The notes: a model not told the origin generated them from the sequence alone. DNA of 64,000 nucleotides from Flavobacterium poyangense (GCF_011751075.1 NZ_JAALLN010000002.1:328709-392708), one strand, 5' to 3'. Positions 8,772 to 16,862 are shown, counted from the stretch's first letter. Numbers and translations: made by a program.

Positions 8772-9956
8772 TTATTTATTTGAAAGAAAAACCCTTCCAA
8801 ACAAAGCGTTTAAAAATGGAATTTTCGGGCATTTTAAAACAACTTTAACATCTTGCAAAACTGTTGTCTCTTCATCCAAAAATTTAAAAATCAATGCCGG
8901 GTTTCCTTTTCGGAATAAAGAAGAAAAAATACGATTCCCCGATTCGTTGTGGCGATAGAGAATATCCAGAAGCAACAAATCGTAAAACCAAAACCTGCTC
9001 TTTTTATGAAAATCTTTCATTTTCAATAAAGTCGAAGGATTCTCCAGCAGAAACGCTACCAACTTGGTTGATTTTTTATCCGCATTTTTAAACGTATAAC
9101 CTGTACTTGCTTTTGTCCATCCACCGGCAGTACCAATATTCAGGACCCTTTTGGTATTTCGCTTCCAAAAAGGAAAACAGCTCATTGGAATACTTCCTTG
9201 CTCCTTTTCCAGAATCTCATAATCGGTTGCGCCCAAGTTCTTTAAATAATTCTGAATCTCCGTTTCATAAACATCATTTGGAAGAACTTTTTCGGAAAAC
9301 AACGTATACTCTACCAATGCTTCCGTTTTAGACATTGGCAACACATACATAAAACGCGTATTCCCCTTTTGTTCCACCGAAAAATCCATGAAAGTTGCTT
9401 GGTTCTGATTGAAAATCTCTACTCTGCTCTTTACCAACCAACCTACAAAATGCTGTTGTAAAACAGGATATCTGAATTGATTTTCAGCGAAAGCTTTAGT
9501 GTAAATACTATTGAATAAGTAACTGCAAGTGTACCTGTTATCTTCTGTACCAACGTAGACATGCGTATCGAGTTCATTGATATCAGTTACCTTATCTGTT
9601 AAAAAAGTAATATTTGAATGTTTTAAAAGCGCTTTCAAAACAAAACGATAAAAATCCAATCCCTTAATTTGATTGTATTGGTACGGCCGGATGTCTAAAT
9701 CTCGTTTAAAATCCTGATCTGCAAACAAAGCAGAATCCCACTTTTTTGAAACAATAGAATCCCAAATCGTTTCCTTCTCCGACCAAAAACACCAGGTTCT
9801 GTCATTGGTTTGCTTTGTATTTGCGTCTAATAACAAAATCGATTTATCGTTAAATTTGCCCGACAAAATCATTTTGTAAACCGTCATTAAAGCCGACAAA
9901 CCTGTTCCGGTAAAAATGTAATCGAAGTGTTTGATTTGTGAAGAATGCATATTCAA
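8772..9956 (-). CDS. crtY: Lycopene cyclase (CrtY/CrtL family)
   Basis: This 394-residue flavoprotein matches the beta-cyclase family in length and motifs. The N-terminal dinucleotide fold is FTGTGLSALM (residues 15-24), the family signature DRTWCFW lies at 52-58, and a late GTAGGWTKASTGYTF matches the conserved active-site region. The family converts the psi ends of lycopene to beta rings on the way to beta-carotene and zeaxanthin. No crtB, crtI or crtZ is nearby, so it would complete a pathway encoded elsewhere. It is 12 bases downstream of the thioredoxin-fold gene on the same strand, so the two may share a transcript. Confidence 0.88.
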   Translation of the reverse strand: MNMHSSQIKHFDYIFTGTGLSALMTVYKMILSGKFNDKSILLLDANTKQTNDRTWCFWSEKETIWDSIVSKKWDSALFADQDFKRDLDIRPYQYNQIKGLDFYRFVLKALLKHSNITFLTDKVTDINELDTHVYVGTEDNRYTCSYLFNSIYTKAFAENQFRYPVLQQHFVGWLVKSRVEIFNQNQATFMDFSVEQKGNTRFMYVLPMSKTEALVEYTLFSEKVLPNDVYETEIQNYLKNLGATDYEILEKEQGSIPMSCFPFWKRNTKRVLNIGTAGGWTKASTGYTFKNADKKSTKLVAFLLENPSTLLKMKDFHKKSRFWFYDLLLLDILYRHNESGNRIFSSLFRKGNPALIFKFLDEETTVLQDVKVVLKCPKIPFLNALFGRVFLSNK

Positions 9957-9968
9957 AAATAAGAAATT

Positions 9969-10433
9969 TTATTCTTTCGCTATTTCTAAAAGCAGTTTAA
10001 AATCAGCCACACTTAAGTAGTTGTTGTATTGCATAATAATTTCATTATCAGCATTTAAAATACACATAACCGGATAGGCGATTTGTTTATTAATCGTTCC
10101 TAACTGAATCGCCAACTCATTTACACCAACATTATTCCCAGTGGGGCGGTATTTAAAAATCTGATTATTAAACAAGATATCTCTTTTTTCTTCCGCATTT
10201 AAGTCCACAAAATAAAAATCGGAATTCAGCCTATCAATAATTTCCTGATTTTTGAAAGTCGTGCTTTTCATCCGTTGGCAAAACTGGCACCAATCGGTAT
10301 GAATAAATACAATTATATTTCTTTTTTGAACTTGCTGTAAACTGTCAATTGCCTCAAACGTAATGTCTTTCAACTGACAGTACCCCGTTGAAGTCAAACC
10401 TAAAAAGAAGATGATTAGGACTAGCTTTTTCAT
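9969..10433 (-). CDS. Periplasmic thioredoxin-fold protein
   Basis: I place the start at the ATG at 10431-10433 because it gives a clean signal peptide (MKKLVLIIFFLGLTSTGYCQ); an in-frame start at 10463 would add ten polar residues before it. The mature part is a thioredoxin fold with the active site HTDWCQFCQRM (Cys 49 and Cys 52 of 154). The conserved cis-Pro region appears as IAYPVMCIL. This resembles periplasmic thiol oxidoreductases related to SoxW or the DsbD C-terminal domain. The TonB-dependent receptor with a CGVC motif lies just upstream on the same strand, so that receptor is a candidate partner (inference). Confidence 0.85.
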   Translation of the reverse strand: MKKLVLIIFFLGLTSTGYCQLKDITFEAIDSLQQVQKRNIIVFIHTDWCQFCQRMKSTTFKNQEIIDRLNSDFYFVDLNAEEKRDILFNNQIFKYRPTGNNVGVNELAIQLGTINKQIAYPVMCILNADNEIIMQYNNYLSVADFKLLLEIAKE

Positions 10434-10454
10434 TTGTTTTAGTTTACCGTAGAA

Positions 10455-10672
10455 ACTTGCCACGAATTACACTAATTTACACGAATTGATTTTTTTGCCA
10501 CAGATTAGAATGATTTGCACTGATTTTTAATCTCTTGAATCCCATAATCTGTGGCTTTTTGTTTGTCGCGAATTGTGCAAATTATCACGATTTAATTTGT
10601 GTTAATTCGTGCAATTCGTGGCAAAAACTTACCCAGAATTAATTTGTGCAAATTCGTGCAATTTGTGTTAAC
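10455..10672. repeat. Family A dispersed repeats (CACGAATT / CACAGATT type)
   Basis: This gap is built from copies of GCCACGAATTACACTAATTT, TTGCCACAGATTAGAATGAT and their reverse complements (AATTCGTGCAATTCGTGGC), giving overlapping inverted repeats. The same words return at 21085-21406. No gene was seen. Confidence 0.75.
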
Positions 10673-10674
10673 CA

Positions 10675-12924
10675 TTATCTCAAAGTATATCGCAATCCCA
10701 AAAACCCACGGATAGTTTGGTTTTGACCGTAAACGTAAGTGGTATCAAAAGTCAATCCGTACGGGTTATCCGGTGTTACCAATACTTTACCGGCAGCATC
10801 ATATTGCACATTTTTATCAAATGGATCGTTTGTTCTCGAAATCAAAAAAGGGTTATTTCGTTTTGGTGTAAAATTCAAAAGATTTTTTATACCACCATAA
10901 ACTTCGAAATTCTTCCATCCAAAATAGGTAAACTGTATGTTCTGAATACTGTACCAAGGCGATTCCGGACTTCTGGGATCTGTATCACTCAACAAAGGTA
11001 ACTTCATTGGGCTGTACACATTACCTGTATAATCTAACAATAAATTTAGTGAATCTATTTTATACGAAACACTCCACGTACCTGTAAATTTTTCGGTAAG
11101 AAAAGGCGTTGCCGAAACTCCATTTTCTACATTCTTATTATCTAAAAGCGTGGCGCCAACAATAAACTTTAATCCGGAAGGAAAATTAAGATCGACATTA
11201 GTGCTGATTCCCTGACTTAATGCATAACCATCAATATTATCGTAAATAATTTCATTTGGATTTGTTTCGTAATCTGAAACAATTTTATTGCTGAATCGGG
11301 TATAAAATGCCGTTGTTTCAATACCCATAAAAGTTCCGTTGTTAAAATTTATCTTTTGAATGTAATTCAGATTGGCATTTACTGATCGTTCGGGTTTTAA
11401 GTCGTTTTTAATAATAACATCTCTGGAACCCGTAAGAGCTGCATGGTCTTCTGTGAACAAATTCACCACACGAAATCCGGTCCCGGCGTTGAATCTAAAA
11501 ATAGTGTTTTCATTCTTTTTCCATCGATAGGCTACTCTGGGTGTATAAATAGAACCGTGAATCGAATTGTAATCGTATCGCATTCCCAGCAAAACCTGAC
11601 TTTTTGGAGAAAGTGTAATTTCATCCTGAACAAAAATTCCGGGTAACCAGGTGCTTTCGGCTTCTTTTGTTGCAGTTGTATTATCGTCGTAATAGGAATA
11701 TCTACTGGCAATTCCGGCCAAAAAATCATTTCTTCCGATCTTTTTGTCCCAGGTCAATTGCAGGAATCCAATTTTCTGATTGGCGATATATGAAGTGGTT
11801 CCGTAACGGCTGTCCTGATAATGTACATTTCCGGAGAAAGACAGCATCAGTTTTTCTTCAAAAGGCAATTGATAACTCCCTATTAATTCGCCTCTTTTGG
11901 TGTAAATACTTTCTCCATAAATTTCATCGCCCCCGCGAAACTTCTTCTCCCAACGTACATCACCACCCCAGCGGTCCTCGTACATTCCTCTTGCAGCAAT
12001 AGTAAACAAACGATTATTATCTCGTAAAAAGCTCCACTTATTAAAAACCGAAATTCGTTCTGACAAAGTAACATCGGTAAAATTATCACGATCCTTATCG
12101 ATAATCTGATTGTAATTGAAGTAATTTATCCCCAAAAGTGATGTTGTTTTTTTTGACGGATTGAATTTCATTCCTAAATCGACATTGGTTTCCAGATAAG
12201 AAGTCGTAAAAACATCTGCGGAGAACAAAGGCGCATTAACCGGATTTTTGGTAATAATATTAATCAAGCCTCCCACTGCCTCACTGCCATACAGGGATGA
12301 AGCGGGACCCTTTACAATTTCAATTCGTTCAACCAACGAATTCGGAATTCCAGATAAACCATAAACCGTTGAAAGGCTACTGACAATAGGCATACCGTCA
12401 ATAAGAATCAAAGTGTACGGCCCTTCAAGACCATTAATATGTATATCTCCCGTATTGCAAACCCCGCAATTGAGCTGAGGCCGAACGCCATTTATATTCT
12501 GAAGTGCCTCATAAATACTGGGAGTTGGATTTTTCTTAAAGAAAACGGTGGAATACACCTCAACAGGAACGGCACTTTCTAATCGTTTAACAGCCTTTAG
12601 AGTTCCGGAAACTACCACTTCATTAAGTTCGTTATCGGTATCTTTTAATTCAAAATCAAGATTCAACTTTTCATTCTCTCTAACCAGGATTTTTTGTGTT
12701 ATAGATTTAAATCCGTTCGAAGTAACCTGAATTTTATACTCTCCCTGAGGAATTTGCTCCAATTTATAATACCCTAAACTATCTGCTTCGGTTTTAAAAG
12801 TAGTATTCAACAATACAATTTTAATCAATTGGGTGTCACTATCCTTATTTACTTTTCCGGAAATAGATTGTGAACAGGCCTCTTTAGCGGAAAACAGGAA
12901 CAGTACTAAAAATAAATATTTCAT
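10675..12924 (-). CDS. TonB-dependent outer-membrane receptor, probably metal-related
   Basis: The 749-residue protein has a signal peptide (cut near residue 18), a carboxypeptidase-like regulatory domain (about 20-95), a plug with INGLEGPYTLILIDGMPIV and VERIEIVKGPASSLYGSEAV, and a C-terminal beta-barrel ending in the aromatic-rich GFLGLRYTLR. The plug carries a Cys pair, CGVC at residues 153-156, which is rare in generic receptors. The promoter (TTTG, 18-base spacer, TAGATTTG) is overlapped by an 18-bp palindrome shared with the Nramp gene, so control by the DtxR/MntR regulator at 16975 is likely. Manganese or another transition metal is therefore a better guess for the ligand than sugar or peptide, but this is inference. 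No SusD partner is present. Confidence 0.9.
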   Translation of the reverse strand: MKYLFLVLFLFSAKEACSQSISGKVNKDSDTQLIKIVLLNTTFKTEADSLGYYKLEQIPQGEYKIQVTSNGFKSITQKILVRENEKLNLDFELKDTDNELNEVVVSGTLKAVKRLESAVPVEVYSTVFFKKNPTPSIYEALQNINGVRPQLNCGVCNTGDIHINGLEGPYTLILIDGMPIVSSLSTVYGLSGIPNSLVERIEIVKGPASSLYGSEAVGGLINIITKNPVNAPLFSADVFTTSYLETNVDLGMKFNPSKKTTSLLGINYFNYNQIIDKDRDNFTDVTLSERISVFNKWSFLRDNNRLFTIAARGMYEDRWGGDVRWEKKFRGGDEIYGESIYTKRGELIGSYQLPFEEKLMLSFSGNVHYQDSRYGTTSYIANQKIGFLQLTWDKKIGRNDFLAGIASRYSYYDDNTTATKEAESTWLPGIFVQDEITLSPKSQVLLGMRYDYNSIHGSIYTPRVAYRWKKNENTIFRFNAGTGFRVVNLFTEDHAALTGSRDVIIKNDLKPERSVNANLNYIQKINFNNGTFMGIETTAFYTRFSNKIVSDYETNPNEIIYDNIDGYALSQGISTNVDLNFPSGLKFIVGATLLDNKNVENGVSATPFLTEKFTGTWSVSYKIDSLNLLLDYTGNVYSPMKLPLLSDTDPRSPESPWYSIQNIQFTYFGWKNFEVYGGIKNLLNFTPKRNNPFLISRTNDPFDKNVQYDAAGKVLVTPDNPYGLTFDTTYVYGQNQTIRGFLGLRYTLR

Positions 12925-12939
12925 TTCGTATAAATTAAA

Positions 12940-12957
12940 TTTTAGACAAATCTAAAA
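12940..12957. promoter_or_regulatory. DtxR/MntR-type operator in receptor promoter
   Basis: TTTTAGACAAATCTAAAA is a palindrome with one mismatched pair. It shares TTTTAGAC-NN-NTCTAAAA with the site at 14918-14935 before the Nramp gene. Its shape (TTAG...CTAA) fits DtxR-family operators. It overlaps the -7 box at 12947-12954, which suggests repression. Confidence 0.65.
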
Positions 12958-12976
12958 ATTAAATTTGACAAACAAA
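12947..12976 (-). promoter_or_regulatory. Promoter of the TonB-dependent receptor gene
   Basis: On the minus strand TTTG (12976-12973), an 18-base spacer and TAGATTTG (12954-12947) match the Bacteroidota TTTG/TAnnTTTG promoter. Initiation is expected near 12940, inside or beside the palindrome. The remainder of the gap to 13172 shows no gene. Confidence 0.6.
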
Positions 12977-13172
12977 GTTTTACACATTAAAAACTTCATA
13001 ATGAAATCTTTTATGGCACTTTTAATGACAAAAAAACACATAGAATCATAAAAAAAACGGAGCTAAACCTAATCATTTGGTATATTTAACTCTGTAACCT
13101 TTAAAAAACAAAACCCCTTTTAAATAAATTAAAGGAAATTATGATTCCATGCGTTAAAAGATAAGGAGATAC

Positions 13173-14084
13173 TTAAACAAAACTTTCGTCGATAAGCTCT
13201 CTATTAATCGAAGCTCCTGCAAAAGAACCCGAAGAAACTGCCATTGCAACAGATCGCGCCTGAATGGTGTTATCTCCACTGGCATAAATTCCGGGAACGT
13301 TGGTTCGCTGAAACAGATCTACTTTTAGCAAACCTTGCTCCGTCAATTCGCATCCCAGAGCCTCAGGCAAAAGGCAATGCTGCACAACAGGAACTTTAGA
13401 ATAGACTGCTTTCACCTCCATTTTTGATTTGTTTTTGAAAACAATTTCCCGAATACTTCCATTTACATGAAGGAATAAATCAATTTCATCATCAATCACC
13501 TTAATTTCATGCTTTTGAAGCAATTCATTTTGTGCTGCACTTAAAGTAGATTCTCCATTTGTCAGCAAACTAAGCTCGCTAGTCCAATTTGAAATCAACT
13601 TTACATATTCAAAGCCCAGATCGCCATTGGCAATAACGGCTGTTTTTTCTCCTTTCACTTCGTAACCATGACAATACGGACAATGTAAAACGGAGATTCC
13701 CCAGCATTCCGCAAAACCATCAATAGCCGGAATTAAATCTTTTACTCCTGTTGCAAAAAGTATTTTTTTAGCTGTAAAAACTGTCCCTACTTCTGTTTTT
13801 ACTTCAAATTTACTTTCCTTCTCCAAAACCTGCACTACAAGACCATTATAAAACTGAACTGTTTCGTAAAGCGCTACTTGTTCTTTGGCTAAAGCTGAAA
13901 TAACTGCCGGTTTTTCTCCATCCTGTGTTATAAAATTGTGCGAATGGGGCGTTTGTCTGTTACAAGGCCAACCACTGTCGATAACTAAAACATGCCGCAA
14001 AGAACGTCCCAAGCTCATAGCAGCCGAGAGTCCGCTGTAACTCCCGCCTACAACAATTACTTCAAAATGTTTCCTTTCTGTCAT
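13173..14084 (-). CDS. NAD(P)/FAD-dependent oxidoreductase, thioredoxin-reductase-like, CPYC active site
   Basis: This 303-residue protein has an N-terminal FAD-binding fold (VVGGSYSGLSAAMSLGRS) and a central CPYC motif in the context HCPYCHGYEVKGE. The C-terminal FAD motif is GIYASGDNTIQARSVAMAVSSG. Classical thioredoxin reductases have CATC instead. The HCPYCHGYE form belongs to a branch related to the fungal dithiol oxidases GliT and HlmI. The substrate is unknown. It lies 5 bases downstream of the MerC gene in one transcript, so a thiol-redox job linked to metal handling is a fair inference. Confidence 0.85.
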   Translation of the reverse strand: MTERKHFEVIVVGGSYSGLSAAMSLGRSLRHVLVIDSGWPCNRQTPHSHNFITQDGEKPAVISALAKEQVALYETVQFYNGLVVQVLEKESKFEVKTEVGTVFTAKKILFATGVKDLIPAIDGFAECWGISVLHCPYCHGYEVKGEKTAVIANGDLGFEYVKLISNWTSELSLLTNGESTLSAAQNELLQKHEIKVIDDEIDLFLHVNGSIREIVFKNKSKMEVKAVYSKVPVVQHCLLPEALGCELTEQGLLKVDLFQRTNVPGIYASGDNTIQARSVAMAVSSGSFAGASINRELIDESFV

Positions 14085-14089
14085 AATTT

Positions 14090-14434
14090 CTAATTTTTAT
14101 GTGCTCTATAATTTAAAAAATGCCCGATAATCATTCCTACTCCTCCAATAAAAATGACATTAAGATGAATTTCGAGAAAAATTTCAGTTAAAACATTGAT
14201 CCAAATCAAGGTCAGTGAAACAATTAGAATAGCTGAAACCAAAAGACTAGTTTTTTTTATTATTTTTAAGACAGCATAAAGTCCGATTACAACAAAAACC
14301 AAATCAATAAAAGGATCATGGCTTAATCCCAATGGCATAATCGCAAGCAATGGAAAAATGAGACAATGTACCAAACAAACGGTTGCGCTTGAAATTCCTA
14401 AAATATCGTAAATAGATGTCGTCGTTTTCTTCAT
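14090..14434 (-). CDS. MerC-domain membrane protein
   Basis: I choose the ATG at 14432-14434 (MKKTTTSIYDILGIS). The in-frame start at 14476 would lie upstream of the predicted promoter. The 114-residue product has four predicted membrane segments and the MerC motif CLVHCL, with Cys 20, His 23 and Cys 24 at the end of the first helix. MerC in mercury operons imports Hg(II), but no merA, merR or merP is here. In Bacteroidota the domain often sits beside Fur-family genes. The promoter and the two 7-1-7 inverted repeats in front of it indicate control by the divergent Fur-family gene. Zinc or another thiophilic metal is a possible substrate (inference). Confidence 0.85.
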   Translation of the reverse strand: MKKTTTSIYDILGISSATVCLVHCLIFPLLAIMPLGLSHDPFIDLVFVVIGLYAVLKIIKKTSLLVSAILIVSLTLIWINVLTEIFLEIHLNVIFIGGVGMIIGHFLNYRAHKN

Positions 14435-14440
14435 TTCTTG

Positions 14441-14448
14441 TATCTTTG
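14441..14448 (+). promoter_or_regulatory. Candidate -7 box (TATCTTTG) for the Fur-family gene
   Basis: The plus strand reads TATCTTTG, an exact TAnnTTTG match, placing initiation near 14455. The transcript would start at the first 7-1-7 repeat and cross the second. No good -33 element was found. Confidence 0.4.
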
Positions 14449-14452
14449 TTAA

Positions 14453-14503
14453 TGCAATTGAGTTGCAAATATACAAGAAAATTCAATACGCAACTATGTT
14501 GCA
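14453..14503. promoter_or_regulatory. Tandem Fur-family operators (7-1-7 inverted repeats)
   Basis: Site 1 (14453-14467) reads TGCAATT-G-AGTTGCA. Site 2 (14489-14503) reads CGCAACT-A-TGTTGCA. Both fit TGCAACT-N-AGTTGCA, the 7-1-7 layout used by Fur, Zur and PerR proteins, with centres 36 bp apart. Site 1 covers the predicted merC start point and site 2 its -33 element. Confidence 0.7.
14466..14493 (-). promoter_or_regulatory. Promoter of the merC/flavoprotein operon
   Basis: On the minus strand TTG (14493-14491), a 17-base spacer and TATATTTG (14473-14466) form a good Bacteroidota promoter. Initiation is expected near 14460, inside the first Fur-type site, about 26 bases before the merC ATG. 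Confidence 0.65.
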
Positions 14504-14526
14504 TTAATGTATTTAATTGATTTATA

Positions 14527-14916
14527 ATGAAAAATACCCGAAATACCACCGCAAAGACCGCCGTTACTGAGATACTTACCACATCAAAAACGGCATTGTC
14601 ACACACAGAAATTCATAAATTGACAGAAGATTTATGTGATCGTGTTACCATCTACAGAATACTGGATCGCCTCGTAAATGATGATATTGTTCATAAAATT
14701 GTAAATCTTGACGGAACAGTAAAGTATGCCAAGTGCCATCATTCGCATCCAGTACAAATTCATAATCATGCCCACTTTAGCTGTGAAAATTGCCATGAAG
14801 TGACTTGTCTTGAAAATGTAAAACCTAGTTATATCATCCCACACAACTATAAGGTAAATGATATAAACTTTACATTATCAGGTTTATGCCCTAATTGTTT
14901 AAATTCTAACATTTAA
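14527..14916 (+). CDS. Fur-family transcriptional repressor (Zur-like candidate)
   Basis: The 129-residue protein has a winged helix (about 10-65) with the recognition-helix pattern VTIYRILDRLV. A dimerisation domain rich in metal ligands follows: C70-HHSH, H79-NHAH, the structural-zinc pairs C86-ENC-89 and C121-PNC-124. Family members bind Fe, Zn, Mn or peroxide-oxidised Fe sites; which one applies is not certain. Two 7-1-7 operators lie in the divergent region shared with merC, so it probably represses itself and merC. Zur is my best guess because the partner is a soft-metal transporter and a separate MntR is present, but PerR or Fur are not excluded. Confidence 0.88.
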   Translation: MKNTRNTTAKTAVTEILTTSKTALSHTEIHKLTEDLCDRVTIYRILDRLVNDDIVHKIVNLDGTVKYAKCHHSHPVQIHNHAHFSCENCHEVTCLENVKPSYIIPHNYKVNDINFTLSGLCPNCLNSNI

Positions 14917-14917
14917 C

Positions 14918-14935
14918 TTTTAGACTTGTCTAAAA
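14918..14935. promoter_or_regulatory. DtxR/MntR-type operator before the Nramp gene
   Basis: TTTTAGAC-TT-GTCTAAAA is a perfect 18-bp palindrome located 55 bases before the mntH ATG and immediately upstream of the -33 element. It also contains TAGACTTG, one base off a -7 box, which may be a second promoter. A near copy lies in the receptor promoter at 12940-12957. Confidence 0.7.
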
Positions 14936-14941
14936 ATATTG

Positions 14942-14971
14942 TTGAGCGAATGTAATTTTTCTATATATTTG
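14942..14971 (+). promoter_or_regulatory. Promoter of mntH
   Basis: TTG (14942-14944), a 19-base spacer and TATATTTG (14964-14971) match the Bacteroidota consensus exactly. The start point near 14978 gives a leader of about 13 bases. Confidence 0.65.
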
Positions 14972-14990
14972 GAAAATCAATATTTTGACA

Positions 14991-16862
14991 ATGACCAAAT
15001 CTTTAGAAGAAGTAAACCAATCGGTACCCACCGAGCATAAAAAAACAGGATTCAGAAAAATATTAGCCTTTTTAGGTCCGGCCTACCTGGTAAGTGTAGG
15101 ATATATGGATCCCGGAAACTGGGCAACCGATATCGCTGGCGGAAGTCAGTTTGGTTACACTTTGGTTTGGGTTTTACTTATGAGTAATCTAATGGCTTTA
15201 TTGCTTCAAAGCCTAAGTGCCCGTCTTGGGATTGTAACACAGCGCGATTTGGCACAGGCTTCAAGAGAAACCTATTCTAAATACATCAATTACATTTTAT
15301 ACTTTCTGGCAGAAATTGCTATTGCCGCCTGTGATCTGGCAGAAGTTCTCGGAATGGCAATCGGAATTAACCTCTTATTTGGGATTCCGCTACTCGAAGC
15401 TGTTTTAATTACCGTTTTAGACACCTTTTTATTGCTTTTCCTGATCAATAAAGGTATTCGCAAAATGGAAGCCTTCATTATCGCTTTGGTTGCTATAATC
15501 GGCTTCTCTTTTATTTTTGAAATGATTTTTGCAGAACCGGAGATACATAAAGTTTTCGAAGGTCTTATCCCTTCTATTCCCAATTCTGCCGCTTTGTATA
15601 TTGCCATTGGGATTATCGGTGCAACGGTGATGCCTCACAATTTATACTTACACTCTTCTTTGGTACAAACCAGAAAATTTGACAGAACTCCGGCCGGAAT
15701 TAAACAGGCTTTAAAATACAATTTCATCGATTCTACAATCGCCTTAAATCTGGCGTTTTTTGTAAATGCAGCAATTCTGATTCTTGCCGCAGCGACTTTT
15801 CACAAAAATGGTATGTTTGAAGTGGCCGAAATTCAGGATGCGCATCAATTCTTAGAACCTCTTTTAGGAACCAAATGGGCTCCGATTTTATTTGCCGTTG
15901 CGTTAATTGCTGCCGGACAAAGTTCTACTGTCACGGGAACACTCGCCGGACAAATTGTAATGGAAGGTTACCTTCACTTGCGCATTCAGCCATGGGTTCG
16001 ACGCATACTTACGCGTTTGATTGCCATTGTTCCTGCAGTGATCGTTATTTTAATATACGGAGAAAGTGTTACAGGAAAGCTGTTGATTCTAAGCCAGGTT
16101 ATTTTAAGTTTACAATTAGGTTTTGCCATTATACCGTTAATACATTTTGTAAGCGACAAATCAAAAATGAAAGGCTTTCATATATCCAGAACAACACAGA
16201 TCATTTCCTGGATTATTGCCTCAATCATCGTTTCTCTGAATGCAAAATTAGTATATGACGAAATTACTTCCTGGTTGGAGAACTCCAGTAATCCAATAGT
16301 ACTATGGCTTACCGTTGTGCCATTGGCTTTTGCATTCCTTGCTTTGTTGCTTTATATTGTTGTCGGACCATTTATTGCTAAGGTTAAAAATAAGATTGTT
16401 AACCATTCCCCTCATCATTTAAAATTACAGTTTTCTCCAAAAGAAAGTCAAACGATTAAGAACATCGCTATTTCAGTCGATTTTTCTAACGCTGATGAGC
16501 CTGCATTAAACAAAGCCTTTGAGTTGGGTGGCATTGATACGCAATATACCTTAATTCACATTGTAGAAACGGTTGGTGCTTTGATGTACGGCGTTGAAAT
16601 ACAAGATCATGAAACTACTATTGATGAGAAACTACTATTAGAATATAAAGAAATGCTTTCCGCCAAAGGATTAAAGATCAAAACGGAGCTTGGTTTTGGA
16701 AAACCTAATAGTGTTATTGCAAAAATTATAAATGAGGGCAACTTTGATATATTGGTCATGGGAACCCACGGGCACACCGGTCTAAAGGATATTCTTTTTG
16801 GCACTACAGTAGACAAACTGCGTCATAAAATTTCGATACCTTTGTTGATTGTTAAAAAATAG
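14991..16862 (+). CDS. mntH: Nramp-family Mn2+/Fe2+ transporter fused to a C-terminal UspA domain
   Basis: I start at ATG 14991; the upstream in-frame TTG at 14985 lies almost at the predicted transcription start. The 623-residue protein has about 11 membrane segments. The Nramp metal site is intact: DPGNWATD (Asp 40, Asn 43) in TM1 and ATVMPHNLYLHSS in TM6. From about residue 480 there is a soluble universal-stress domain with the nucleotide-binding pattern GTHGHTGLKDILFGTTVDKL. Most MntH proteins are about 410-450 residues and lack this. The DtxR/MntR operator upstream and the mntR gene 112 bases downstream mark it as the regulated manganese importer. Confidence 0.93.
   Translation: MTKSLEEVNQSVPTEHKKTGFRKILAFLGPAYLVSVGYMDPGNWATDIAGGSQFGYTLVWVLLMSNLMALLLQSLSARLGIVTQRDLAQASRETYSKYINYILYFLAEIAIAACDLAEVLGMAIGINLLFGIPLLEAVLITVLDTFLLLFLINKGIRKMEAFIIALVAIIGFSFIFEMIFAEPEIHKVFEGLIPSIPNSAALYIAIGIIGATVMPHNLYLHSSLVQTRKFDRTPAGIKQALKYNFIDSTIALNLAFFVNAAILILAAATFHKNGMFEVAEIQDAHQFLEPLLGTKWAPILFAVALIAAGQSSTVTGTLAGQIVMEGYLHLRIQPWVRRILTRLIAIVPAVIVILIYGESVTGKLLILSQVILSLQLGFAIIPLIHFVSDKSKMKGFHISRTTQIISWIIASIIVSLNAKLVYDEITSWLENSSNPIVLWLTVVPLAFAFLALLLYIVVGPFIAKVKNKIVNHSPHHLKLQFSPKESQTIKNIAISVDFSNADEPALNKAFELGGIDTQYTLIHIVETVGALMYGVEIQDHETTIDEKLLLEYKEMLSAKGLKIKTELGFGKPNSVIAKIINEGNFDILVMGTHGHTGLKDILFGTTVDKLRHKISIPLLIVKK

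Noticed and set aside
14985..14990. TTG as start of the Nramp gene
   Set aside because: An ATG six bases on fits the family and the short leader better.
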